Below, in pieces: positions 34,501 through 45,895 of a stretch of DNA of 64,000 bases. Within the stretch, counting starts at the first letter, position 1. Each line of letters begins with the position of its first letter. Source of the stretch: Amaranthus tricolor (taxonomy: Eukaryota > Streptophyta > Magnoliopsida > Caryophyllales > Amaranthaceae); NCBI RefSeq assembly GCF_026212465.1, contig NC_080063.1, positions 4,330,844 to 4,394,843 of the forward strand. The letters run 5' to 3'. The notes beneath the pieces were generated by a model. The model was given only the letters and a program-made list of their open reading frames with translations, was not told the origin of the DNA and searched no databases. Both the position numbers and the translations under genes were made by a program.

Positions 34501-37500
34501 GATCTACTTTACGCGCGAAATTGAAAAAAACGCTTAAAAACGCATAAAATCGAATTTGTGTACCTTTATTACTGTCCATTTTGGAATTGTGGCTCTGGAT
34601 GTAGATCCCATTTGTCCACGCACTTTTTTCATTGTGCTGAAACGCATGGGAAAAGTAATACTATTTATATATATGTATAACACTTAATTTAATCAAATTG
34701 GTAAAATAATTAATATTACGTACGCATTCAAGAACGCTTTGAATGTTGTGTTGCGAGGCGGGCTTTGAGGTTTTTGTAATGAGTCGAAGACGTGCACAGT
34801 GTTCGTTAAAGGACATATGACCAAAAGTATCCAATGCAAACTACAAACCCAAATTTAAAATCAACAAATTAGAGATTAGGTGACTTTAAAAATCAAAAGA
34901 TAAGTTCAATTTCAAAAATAAAACTTACTCTTCCACATATGGAGCCAGAATGAATGTGTGTTTAGATGCAAGGGAATTAGTCAAAGCAGTCTCAATGTAT
35001 GCTCTGACTTCATTTGGATCATTTACACATTTACTACCCGAAATCGACTCTGGACAAAACCATCCAATTTTTATTGGAGGTTCACAAGAATTTAGCTCCT
35101 CGTAAGCCGTACTAAACTCACAAATAAGAAAATTTTGTTAGTAATTCGGTTATTAAAACAATTAAACAACAATGCCTAACTTTTAAGATAATGAACATCA
35201 CCTCATGTAGACATGGAAAAAAGCTACATTCAGCATCTCTCCTCTCAAAAATTGTCCGATGTCACTAGGACCAATAATTACAAACGGACTCTCTAAAAAG
35301 CAGTATTGCTCCTTCAGCAGATTAAGAATGAGTAGGTCCTCCTCACTTATGCGAGATGCACAATAATGCAGCCATTTGCAATCTTGAGAGAGATCTTTTA
35401 GCTCCTCATCAGTCAAAATTGGAGTGCTTGGCATCGACTTTGACCCAGTCGACACCTTTGCTGAGGAACCGACCTCTCTCCAAGATCCCATTGGACTCTT
35501 TTGCTATTTCAATTTATACAATTAAATTAGTGTGAGCATGCAATTAAAAAAATAAAAATAAATAAGGTACAAATGAACCATGTTAGTGAATCGGACCCAA
35601 GCATATGGCCATGTGACGAAACTACCTAGGGCGTCTGCTAGTTTCTCAAGGCTCTATACTGGCATTGGAATTGGGAGTGAGAAATCTTCAAACCCCTTTA
35701 CTATAGTTTCCACGGCCACACTGATGTGGCTATTTGTAACAGGCATTGAATGCACTGTTTGGCCCTCTTTATTTGGCTGGGCCACACCATATGCAACCTC
35801 AGTTAAGTCGCCATCACTAGCAACACCTAACTGAGGCAGCAAAAGAGAACAAGGAGTCGCCTCATGAAAATTGTGTCGTTTAGTATAATAAGCATCATAA
35901 TAAAATATTAAAACGCGTTGCAGTTTAAATTAATAAGTGCTTATATATTTAAAAACTATGTACTTGTAGCACTGGCTCTGGAGTTGGCTCCGGATTTTGA
36001 GCATCGAAGTTTATGTTCTCCGGTGTGGGGTTTTCCCCTTCAGGGGTATTAGTAATGAGCTGGGGTGCTACGGGGGTAATGGGCTCGGGTGTTGGCTCGA
36101 CCAAAGCGGTAGGATCCCCATGTTGACTTTCCTGATCCTCGACAATGAGGTTTGCCAAGTCCACAATGGGTGCTCCCATCTTCTGAAACACGGCGGCCAG
36201 CTTGGCGAGAACGTCCTTCTTAATCTCCGCTCGGAGGGTTGCTACTTCATCCCGCAGCGCCGTTCGGAATTGAGTAGCAACACACTCTTTGCTGAATGCC
36301 TTCTGTAACCCCATGCGGACGCCTCCTTTTCCGACTACCCGCCCACTGTGGTCTTTCCCTAAGACCATATGCAATGCGTCAACATTGCCTATTGGGGTGA
36401 ACTCTCCCGTAGCTTCTTTTTCCTTCCAGCCCATCTATTCAAATAAAAAGTGACATATATAGCAATTAGTATAAGTACATCAAAGCCAAAGAATACAAAA
36501 CAAATCAAGAATATACTTAATAATTTCAAAACTCACCACAGCATCAGCAACCTTCTTCGTTCCCGGATCATTAATAGTAAATTTACCACTTGCATCTCGG
36601 GAATGAAGCCCGCAATACCAATCACGCACCCGATCTCCAGCAGGAGTATTGACGGATGCGGAGGTAGTCGTAGATGAGGGCATGGATGAACATTGATTGG
36701 GGTATAAACCCGCATCCACCCACTCTTTTCGGACCTCTTCGTACGTTTTCTGGCCTAAGCGATGGAAAAACTTCCTTTCGCTTGCAGAATCAGAAGCTTT
36801 ACCACGCTTTTCCTAATTAATCAATAGAAGTCGAATGTCATGTATTAGTTTAATGACTGAATCAAAAGAAGTAAATTCAAATTGGTAAACTATAATATAA
36901 TATGAAATACGTACAACTTCTATGGGAGTTGTTCTTTTGGCAACAAAGGCCTCCCAATCCCTCTTCGATATGTGCCCCCATATTTCGTAGGGCATCTTCG
37001 AAGGTGATTGTTCTCCACCTTCGTTTCCCGTTTTGACCTTTTTGGTCGTACGGGCACGCCTCTTCGTAATCCAGCCAGTTACTAGCTTGGATTTGAAATC
37101 TCTGAATCTTTCAGCAACAGCTGAAAGAAACACATTCATCTTGTCCTCATCGCTCTCGATGTGGAAAAGATTCTACAAAAAAAATTTATATTTATTACTG
37201 TCAATCAAATTAATTTTAAAATGAAAATAAATGAGTAAAAATAGTAAAGTTGCTTACCACAGTATCATTCCATAGAGTTCTTCAAACCCTCTGGAACCTC
37301 GTACCATGCGTGCAATATGGAAAGCTTGTGGATACATAGACCCACTTGTTTTTCATATTGCCTACGCCATTTTCCGCAGGGTTGACCCAATGCATTGTAT
37401 TCCAAATGCATGGGTTCTGTGACTGTGAGGTTTTTCGTAGGACCTCGCCCTTTTCTTTTCTTACTAGTAGTGGGAGCATCCATTGGTGGGGCGTCTTCAG

Positions 37501-37642
37501 TTTCAAAATCATTGTCAATCGGTGGAGCGTCTTCAGCCATACGCTCTTATCTCACAATTTGGTCTTCTTCGCTGTCATAACTACGATGCTCATTATCCGA
37601 GGTCTCAATCTCGGGGACAATTTCGTCTCTGAATAGATGCAT
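28512..37642 (-). pseudogene. Second CACTA gene: transposase-associated protein with C-terminal Ulp1-like protease
   Basis: Minus-strand multi-exon gene. Exons read about 37,655-37,260 (ATG at 37,642), 37,172-36,915, 36,812-36,537, 36,434-35,964, 35,830-about 35,571, about 35,508-35,202, 35,111-34,929, 34,840-34,724, 34,636-34,564, 28,810-28,703 and 28,613-28,512 (TGA). The N-terminal half resembles the Ptta/En/Spm (Transposase_24) family with basic and Pro-rich regions. The C-terminal half is a C48/Ulp1-like cysteine protease with DLHW (His), HVFDSL (Asp) and VDCGYN (Cys) in order. Breaks are TAA at 37,547, a one-base shift near 37,275 and TAG at 35,654. Exons downstream of the last stop still join in frame. 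Confidence 0.75.
28811..34563. repeat. Higher-order tandem array filling one intron of the second CACTA gene
   Basis: A 5.75-kb array of about 169-bp monomers (for example GAGCTA-phased starts at 30,355, 30,524, 30,693 and 30,862), each with a conserved TTTACGCGCGAAATTGAC core and CCAAATAGTGTTGTGTGCCA. Five copies of an unrelated ~340-bp segment (starting near 29,303, 30,011, 31,404, 32,611 and 33,650) are spaced 708, 1,393, 1,207 and 1,039 bp, i.e. differing by whole monomers. The array is bounded by a splice donor (34,563) and acceptor (28,811). Confidence 0.92.
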
Positions 37643-37710
37643 TGTATATTAGTACCTGAAAGAGTATGAATAGAAATATATTAGAACATAAGCTAAGTAA
37701 TATTAAGAAT

Positions 37711-37830
37711 ATGACTAAAACAATTCTAATACGTTCAACACAATAACATATAACAAATAGTGTTATGTGCAATGTTTCATGCAAAACAAACCAAGTGCCA
37801 AAAAAACTTTAAAAAGCTTTAAATTCATAC
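37711..37830. repeat. Solitary diverged copy of the array monomer
   Basis: The stretch ATGACTA...CAATTCTAA..., TTCAACACAATAA, CAAATAGTGTTATGTGC and GCAAAACAAACCAAG matches the 169-bp monomer in order and orientation, more diverged than the copies inside the array. It lies between the two CACTA genes, probably in the 5' leader intron of the second gene (acceptor at 37,656). Confidence 0.75.
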
Positions 37831-37842
37831 CTTGTGAATCAC

Positions 37843-40800
37843 TTAATTCAAATGTATTCCTTCCGTGTGATCTACACGCATATAACCAACATCTACATCA
37901 TCTTGATCCACTGATTTTGGATTGATAAAGGGAGGGGAGTCTTCAAAAGCATCATATTCTTCCTCATCCTCAACATCACCTATACCAAGGATACTTCTTT
38001 TTCCCGGTACAACAATAGACCATTTTTTATCAGACGGGTCGACAATGTAGAATACTTGCTTGGCTTGTGTAGCTAGTATGAATGGCTCCTCACTATCACG
38101 CAAACGAGCTAAGTCTACAAGAGTGAATCCACAAGGGTCTTCATTTTTAATGCATCGTCGATTATTATCTACCCACTTACATTTGAAAAGACCAATATTG
38201 AAAGTAGAGTAGTCAAGCTCCCATATTTCATGTACCCGCCCGTAATATACCAATTTAGCATCAACCAGCGCTTGATCCTTCGCACTCGCGTAAAATGTAG
38301 ATGACGCCAAAATAGAAACCCCACTATTCTATAGATACGATGACGTCTTATAGATGACGCCAAGATATCAAAATGCTCACTCAAAAAAGGATGAACTTCC
38401 GGAATATGATGCAACACATACAAGTGTGCTTGTAGAAGGCTTTCTCGAGGAGGTGTGACCGATTTGGAACCAATTGTTCCTTTTCCCTCAAGCCTCCCTT
38501 CACGTCTAGAGGTGGGAAGTCCAATAGGCTTTGCCATGGCCAAATACTCGGCTATAAAGTTACTAATCTCATCGCTCACAGTGCCTTGAATCATACTCCT
38601 CTCGGGTTGTGCTGGATTCCTCACCTTGTTTTGTAAAACACCCATGTGTTTTTCAAAAGGATAACACCACCTTAAAAAAACTGGACCCAAAAGCTTGATC
38701 TCACGAACGAGATGGACAATAAGATGAACCATTATGTCAAAGAAAGAAGGTGGAAAATACATCTCAAACTTGCATAAAGTTACAATCACGTCGAGTTGAA
38801 GTGCATCAAGTTTAAAGGGATCAAGAACTTTACTACAAATTATGTTGAAGAACGAACATAGCTCGATAATAGCATATCTCACATGTTTTGGTAGAATTCG
38901 ACGGATTGCAATTGGTAAGAACACTTGCATCATTACATGGCAATCGTGAGATTTCATGCTTCCCAACTTCAGCTCAGCATTTAGGTTCACAAATCTCTTC
39001 ATGTTGGATGAGTACCCAGACGGAACCTTAATGCCATACAAACACTCACAAAATGTCCGCTTCTCTGCTTTGGACAATGTGTAGCAAGCTGGAGGCAAAT
39101 AAACTTTGTCATTACTTATCTTCTTCTTACTGCCATCAACTCCATCAGCTCTATTTCTTTTCTTACTCACCTTAACATGTGCCCACAACTCCGGACAAAG
39201 ACCCTTACATTCAAACCAATCTCGCACGGCCCTAACATCCTTTGTCTTACCCGGAATGTTCATGAGAGTCCCGAGTATGACATCGCATACATTTTTCTCT
39301 ATATGCATAACGTCAAGACAGTGCCTAACCTGTAGATCTCTCCAATATGGAAGCTTGCAAAAGATTGATTCTTTTTTTCCATAATCGGTCTTCACCCCCT
39401 TGCACTTGCCCCGTTTTACCAAATACAGTCTTAACTCCCTTAACCTGTTCATAAACCTCATAACCGGTCAACGGTCAACGAGCTACACGGTCCTCAACCT
39501 CCTCGTTGAACAACTTCTTCTTCTTACGATATTGGTGGTCTCGTGGGAGGAACTTTCGATGGTGCATGAATACGTGTTTGCACTTAGGAATCCACGTGGA
39601 TTCCATGTCATCGATACATATTGGGCATGCTTTCTTCCCTTTGTTCTTATACCCCGATAAGTTGCCATATGCCGAAAAATCATTAACGGTGCATAAAAGC
39701 ATTGCACGCAAGGTGAACTCCTCATTAGCATATGCATCAAACACTGAAACGCCTTCATCCCACATCTTTCTCAAATCCTCAACGAGAGGTGCAAGATACA
39801 CATCTATGTCATTGCCAGGTTGTTTAGGACCCGAGATAAGAAGCGAAAGCATTATGTACTTATGCTTCATACACAACCAAGGTGGCAAATTATAGATCAC
39901 TAAAAGTACCGGCCAAGTACTATGTTGAGAACTAAGATTGCCGAATGGGTTCATTCCATCCGTACACAGTCCGAGCCTTAAATTACGAACCTCACCCCCA
40001 AAAGTCTTATGCAACTTATCAATACTCTTCCACTCCGGAGAATCAGATGGATGTGTTAGCAAGTGACCTTTCTTCACCCTATCTGCATGCCACCTCAAAT
40101 TTAACGCAGCTTTCTTTATAGAAAACAAGCGCTTGAATCTAGGTATTATTGGAAGATACCACAATACCTTAGCCGGGGGCCCTTTAGCATCCCAAGCCCC
40201 TTTACGCTTGTAGCGCGATAACCCACACCTAGGACACTCTTCTAAGTTCTCATTTTCATTCCGATACAACACACAATCATTCGGACACGCATGAATCTTC
40301 TGGTACGCTAAGCCGAAAGGACACATGTTTTTTTTGGCATAATATGTCGACTTTGGAAGTTCATTTCCCTCAAGAAGCATCTCACCTAACGCTTTTAATA
40401 ACATTGTGAAACTAGCGTCACTCCAATTGAACTTTGAATTAATGTTGAAAATTGTCAACACTGCTGTTAGTTTGGTGAACTTTGTACATCCAGGGTACAA
40501 AGGCTTTTGAGAAGCCTCTATCAACAAGTCAAAAACACGAGGACGTTTTCCCAACTCATCCTCAACTCCCTCCATCATCTCATCAACACGATTCACATCC
40601 TCATCGACATTCTCTCATCTGTCTCATACCCATCAACATGATCTACTACATCCTCATTGACATCCTCAACAACACTTTTCTCTTTGTAAACTCCCTCCTC
40701 ACCATGCCAAACCCAAACATGATATTGAGGCCTAAACCCACGTCGAAGTATGTGCTCCCTAAGGATATCAACACTATCTACCTTTGATACATTGCCACAA

Positions 40801-40936
40801 CTGACACATGGGCAATAAAAACCAACTCCCCCCGTCCTAACTTGATGTTCAACCGCAATACTACAAAATTATAATACGCCATCAATAAATTCCGACGATT
40901 CAATGCTTTCATACATCCAAGAACGATCTTTTGTCA
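37843..40936 (-). pseudogene. CACTA transposase (tnp2/TNPD type), broken
   Basis: The minus-strand frame starts at 40,936 with the transposase-associated domain (MTKDRSWMYE; CPCVSCGN), followed by the tnp2 domain (about 40,590-39,480: CPRCGLSRYK, GLCTDGMNPFG, NDIDVYLAPLVEDL). Next come PYWRDLQVRHCLDVMHIEKN and the DUF4218-like region (VHLIVHLVREIKLLGPVFLRW), and finally the DUF4216-like C-terminus (about 38,300-37,843: YYGRVHEIWELDY, ILATQAKQVFYI). TAA at codon 23, a frameshift near 40,615, TGA at 39,475, a frameshift near 39,400 and another near 38,320 show it is a pseudogene. It would have cut and joined CACTA ends. Confidence 0.9.
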
Positions 40937-42005
40937 TCCTAATTAGTGTGATTAATCAATTCAAAATAAAATTAATACACAACTTTTAAACATATATACT
41001 TATTTCTAACAAACATATTTAACCCTAAAAATATACACTTTGAATAATTAACATTGTATAACCTTAGAAATATAACATTCAAAATATAAATAATAAAATT
41101 AAATCATTTAACATTACAAATATATGTATTCTAGTTCTAATAATTAAAGAAAAATATAACAACAAACCACATTTCTAAAAAAAATATGCAAATAATTAAC
41201 AAACCACACAAACGTAATGTTTGGTGATTGTTTACAGGGTCAAGTTCTTGAAGAACGGAAGCCGTATGGAATGAATATTGCCCCACAAGTTTCATCTTAA
41301 CCATAAGCGTCAGCTAACAAAGAACATTTTCAAGTTCTTTACGCATACTGCAGTGCAACTTGAGCCATTCACAAATAATTACTAACTATGCAAATAATTA
41401 ACAAACTACATTTTTAACTAAATTACTAAATTACAAGTGAAACTATAAAAATATAAACTTGCAAATTTACGAAACAAATAATACCTAATTTTCGTATGTT
41501 ATGAACTTGCAAAAAACTTAGAGGTTTGAGAATTTAAAAAGACAAATAATACCTTAATTCGTGAGAATTCGTGAGTCTTGAAGATGAACTAGACCAAATG
41601 CCTTAGGTTTCAAACGGTTTTGAAGAATTCGAAGTTTGAAGTTTGATGATGAACAAGAACAGTAGAATGAAACAAGTAAGGAGTTTATGAAAATTTGAAG
41701 TTTGAAGTTTGATGATGAACAAGAACAGTAGAATGAAACAACAGATGGAGAAGAAGAACCGTTGTATGTGTTTGTTTGTGGTATAATGAAACAGAAGGGT
41801 TTCGTCTTATGAAAACGAAGATGAAGAACTTTGTTGTTAACGTTTGTGAAGATGAAGAAGAGGAACGAAGAAGATGAAGATGAAGATGAAGCGTTTTTCA
41901 ATGGGTTTGAGAGAATAACGTTTAAAAGCAAGTGTATTGTGTACGTCGAGTTTCTGAAAAAAGAAACATATTGATGAAATGGCGGGACTTTAATTTAGTG
42001 CAAAG
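40937..42005 (-). other. CACTA 5' region upstream of the transposase
   Basis: AT-rich and non-coding. A 44-bp stretch (AAGTTTGAAGTTTGATGATG and following) is duplicated at about 41,630 and 41,697. No promoter element is clear. Confidence 0.5.
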
Positions 42006-42321
42006 GTTATTTGCTGCGGGCACGTGTTAACCGCATCAATTATATATTCATCATTTTGCTACAAATAAACATGCGTGCATTGTAAAGGTTATTTGCTGCG
42101 AGCCTCGAGATAACCGTAGCAATTAAGAAGGGTTATTTGTTGCGGTCCTTGTGATAACCGCAGCAATTAATTTTGGTACTCAGTATTTGCTGCGGTCACA
42201 CCACAAAACCGCAGCAAATAATTGTTTTTTTTTTCTTTCAAAATCTTTTTCCTATTTATTGCTGCGAATATACAAAAACCGCAGCAAATAAGAAGCAGCA
42301 AATACATTTTTTCCACTAGTG
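42006..42321. repeat. CACTA right terminus and subterminal hairpins
   Basis: Five hairpin pairs with TTATTTGCTGCGG and AACCGCAGCAA arms at about 42,008, 42,089, 42,130, 42,184 and 42,255, matching those at the left end and leading to the terminal CCACTAGTG. Confidence 0.88.
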
Positions 42322-42324
42322 TTC

Positions 42325-44126
42325 TCTACTTCGCTGTAGTTCCCCTCGGATCCTCGAAAGGCGTGACTTACATAATATACAGGGAATTGCTTCTTTTCTC
42401 TTTCGGCGATTAATACTCCTGATAGGGAATATTCGGAGACCGAGACATATAAGACCAGCTTCTCCCCGTTGAATGGCGAAACTAGTTTTGGCAAAGAGGA
42501 CAAGTGCTCTTTTAACTGCTGGAAGGATTCTTCGGCTTCTCTCGTCCATTCAAACTTGCTTTGCTTGAGGGTTTTGAAGAAGGGCGAGCATCTGTACGCG
42601 GACTTTGATAGAAATCTCCCCAAGGCAGCTATGCATTCTGTTAGTTTTTGGACTTCTTTTACGGATCTAGGTGACTTCATGTCTTGGATCGCCTGGATCT
42701 TGTCGGGGTTTGCTTCTATTCCTCTCTCGTCAACGAGGAAGCCAAGGCACTTCCCTCCGGTGACTCCAAACACGCACTTTTCAGGATTGAGTCGCATTTG
42801 GTGTTTTCAGAGGGTTATGAATGTCTCGCGTAAACCCACGGCATGTTGAGACGCCTGCTTTCTCTTTGTGATCATATCGTCCACGTATACCTCCAATTTT
42901 CAGCCTATCTGAGATTTGAATACCTTATTGACCATTCTCTGATAAGTAGCTCCAGCATTCTTTAGCCCGAAGGGCATGACTTTGTAACAGTATACCCCAG
43001 CATTTGTAATGAAGGCCGTATGTGGGTGGTCTTCTGTGGCCAAGAGAATCTGATGGTAACCAGCGTTAGCATCCATGAAACTCAGCAGAGCGTGGCCTGC
43101 TGTGGAATCTACCAAACGATCTATCTTCGGGAGAGGATAATCGTCCTTGGGACATGCTTTGTTCAGATCCGTGAAGTCAACGCACATCCTCCACTTGCCA
43201 TTTGATTTTTTCACGAGAACGACGTTGGAGAGCCAATCGGAATATTTGCATTCTTTGATGAATCCGGCTCTCAGCAATTTCTCCACTTCTTCTCGGGGCG
43301 GCCTCTATTCGCTCTCTTCCTTGATGTCGCAGCTTTTGCTTCACGGGTTTGTAGCCTGGTTTTATATCAAGTTTATGGCACATGACACTTGTAGGGATGC
43401 CGGGCATTTCTTCCGTGGAAAAGGCAAAGACGTCGCGGAACACAGTAAGGGTGGCCATGATATCTTGTTTGACCAGGCCAGAAAGATCTTTCCCTATCTT
43501 GATGTGTTTTCCTTCGAACATGTCTACCTCCTCGTATCGTTCTACGGGGTGAGGCCTTTTGTGCGTGTTAGGGTTCTCCAGATACACGCTCATGACAATC
43601 GAGGAATGTTCTTCCCTTTCCCTTTTGGAGGGGTGATGGAAGCTCCTCGTTTTAAGGTGTTGATGAGGCATTGGCGTGCCGTCACCTGATCCCCTTTGAG
43701 GATACCCACTAGTCCATCATCCCGCTCAAATTGTAGCAGGAGTTGATGAGGGAAGATTTCGGCTTTGATCTTATTGATGAGTGGAAGCCCCATGATGGCG
43801 TTGTAGGGGAATGTGAGATCCACCACCGTGAATCGTATGGGCACGGTTCTGCTTTCATTTCTTTCCCCTACCCGCACGGGGAGAATGATTGTGCCTAGTA
43901 GAATGACCTGACTTCCCCCAAACCCGATCAAGGGTTTATCAAGGGGTTGTAAGTGCTTTTCTTTGAACTTCATCTTTCTCAGGCATTCCACCGTTATAAG
44001 ATCATCCGTGCTTCCGGTGTCTACCAGTACCCTCTTGACTTTCATTTGCCCAATTTTGAGGGTGACCACCAGAGGGTCAGTATGTGGTTGTTGCAGCGTT
44101 TGGGAGGTCGTGGCATCGAACCTCAT
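42325..44126 (-). pseudogene. pol: Tat Pol: protease and reverse transcriptase up to the CACTA insertion
   Basis: Minus strand. Protease (44,126-43,600) shows LVDTGSTDDL, where related elements have Ser-Ser-Ala, and AIMGLPLIN. After a linker the RT begins near 43,290 in a different frame (frameshift near 43,300): KWRMCVDFTDLNKACPKDDYPLP, SFMDANAGYHQI, MPFGLKNAGATYQR, then YVDDM near 42,880. TGA codons at 42,897 and near 42,808 interrupt it. It continues as MRLNPEKCVFGV, GFLVDERGIEANPDKI and the first part of RNase H to YSEVE, where the CACTA sits. Confidence 0.88.
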
Positions 44127-44230
44127 GGTCGGTCCGCTTGATGTGGCTTTTGGAGGTCCTTTTAACAGGGTGTGGACGCTATCTCTTGCGGCGCGGATGG
44201 TTGGATATTCTTCAGTTTATCCTCCAAAAA

Positions 44231-45859
44231 TCATGTTGATAATCTCTTGGGGGATCTGCGTCTTTGATTCCACGGCTTCCTTTCCGCTTCTCTCCTTGCG
44301 TCAAAGTCCTTTCGGTTGATAAACCTCGACAGTTCTCCTTCATCAGCCAATTGATGTAGGATACGTTTGAGTTCGCGGCATTGGCCCAAAGTATGGCCGT
44401 GTTCCTTGTGGTAATCACACCACAAATTGTAGTTGCGTCGATCGGAGGGGGTGGTAGTAGGAGGTGGAGTTGGCAATTGATCCCGGATGGCGAAGAATAT
44501 GTCCTTCCTGTTCCGATTGAACAACGGATCGTTACCTCCATCTAGTAGATTCCGCGTCCTGGACTCTCTTTCAGCGACATATACGTGTCTAGATCGTGGA
44601 GGCCCCATATCTGACTGAGGTTTTGGACGACGTGGCAAGTAGTTTCTATCCCTCCTTGATGAATGTTCCTCTCTGCCCCTTGAGGAACGATTCGATATTG
44701 GATCCTTCTTTTTCGACCTTCGTCTCTTAGGGTCATGTGCCTGACATATGTCGGAGGCCGTGACATAGCTTTGACATTGCCTCATAGCCTCCGCATATGT
44801 CTTCACTTGGCTTTCGACCAACTGGAACTTCAACCTTTGAGCCTTCATTCCGTTGATCAGGGCGTTTAATGCGACCGATTCTTCTAAATCAGTCACTTCC
44901 AGCACCACCTCGTGGAACTTCTTTAAATATGACGATATGGACTCTCCTTCCAATTGTGTGATGCTGAGCAAATGGAAGTTTGATTTTTCCTGTCTTCTAG
45001 ATGCTACAAAATGACCCAGGAACTTGCCTTCTAGTTGGGCAAAGTTGTGGATACTTCCCCCTGGAAGGGAGGTGTACCACATCAGAGCTACTCCGGTAAG
45101 AGTAGTTGCGAAAAATTTGCACCACAATGATGGGTTAGTGGTATACAGCAGCATCAGGTTCTTTTAGGCCATCAGGTGTTCCTCTGGACAGGATGTTCCA
45201 TCGAAGGCCGCCATGTTTGGGATCTTTATTTTCCCGGGGTTGGGAGTATTCAGTATCTCCGGAGCCAGAGGAGAGATTATTGGTATGAGATCTTCAGGAA
45301 GACTACTCTTGCCGGCCTCATTCCGCGGCATAGTCATGGGACTGATGGGGCGGCTAGATCCCGCAACTTGTGCCTGCTTTCTTTCTTCCCTCCTTTTATC
45401 CACCAGCGATTGAACGCTTTCAGACGCCCTTTGTTTCTTGCTTTCTAGGAAGGTACGTGCGTCTCGAGATGTGGCTTTAGATTCGTCATCTCGCGGGTCC
45501 GTCCTGTTGAGGCTTGTGTGGGTTCTGGATCTCTCCCGCCTTTTCTTATTGTGTCTACAGGAGTGGGATGTCCTCGAGTTTCCATCTTGAGATTCATGAG
45601 ACTTTGGTATCTCTTGATGGGGTTCGATTTGTTCCTGCAAATTTTTTATTTGGTCCGCCATGTCCTCCAACATTCGTTGTTGAGTAGGATTATTATTTAT
45701 GACGGCGCGGAGTTGTTACGAGAAGGCGACAATAAGGTTTCGTGCTAGCATGTCCAGATCACGGCGAGTCACGGCTTGGTTGTTAGCGTGGCCCGCTGAA
45801 GTGTCTGTGTCTGTGCTGTGCACAGTAGCTGTTTGGGTCGGATTCTTCTTAGGAGCCAT
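44231..45859 (-). pseudogene. gag: Tat Gag, two in-frame stops
   Basis: A single minus-strand frame from ATG at 45,859, interrupted by TAA at 45,716-45,718 and TAA at 45,164-45,166. It has an Arg/Lys/Asp-rich N-terminal part, then the Ty3 gag capsid domain (KFFATTLTGVALMWY, LEGKFLGHF, ESISSYLKKFHEVV), and a single nucleocapsid knuckle CDYHKEHGHTLGQC near 44,390. It would package element RNA. It lies immediately behind the primer site. Confidence 0.88.
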
Positions 45860-45874
45860 GACTTTTTATTCGGG

Positions 45875-45892
45875 TCCCCACAGACGGCGCCA
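45875..45892 (-). promoter_or_regulatory. Tat primer binding site
   Basis: On the minus strand TGGCGCCGTCTGTGGGGA begins three bases inside the 5' LTR. The TGGCGCCGT start fits the 3' end of tRNA-Asp; the rest is less certain. Confidence 0.8.
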
Positions 45893-45895
45893 AAC

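Larger units (their letters stand above)
27961..42321 (-). mobile_element. CACTA (En/Spm) DNA transposon, 14.36 kb, inserted in Tat RNase H
   Basis: Ends are TACTAGTGGAAAAAA on the left and the inverted TTTTTTCCACTAGTG on the right, so the left terminal base has changed from C to T. The 3-bp duplication TTC (27,958-27,960 and 42,322-42,324) is exact, and removing the insert restores the RNase H frame of the Tat element. Subterminal hairpins with TTTGCTGCGGT arms lie at both ends. It encodes a tnp2-type transposase and a second gene, both on the minus strand and both broken. Large size comes partly from a 5.75-kb tandem array. Confidence 0.95.

Noticed and set aside
29872..34579. Repeated 63-65 aa minus-strand frames
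   Set aside because: They are incidental translations of the tandem-array units and lie in an intron.
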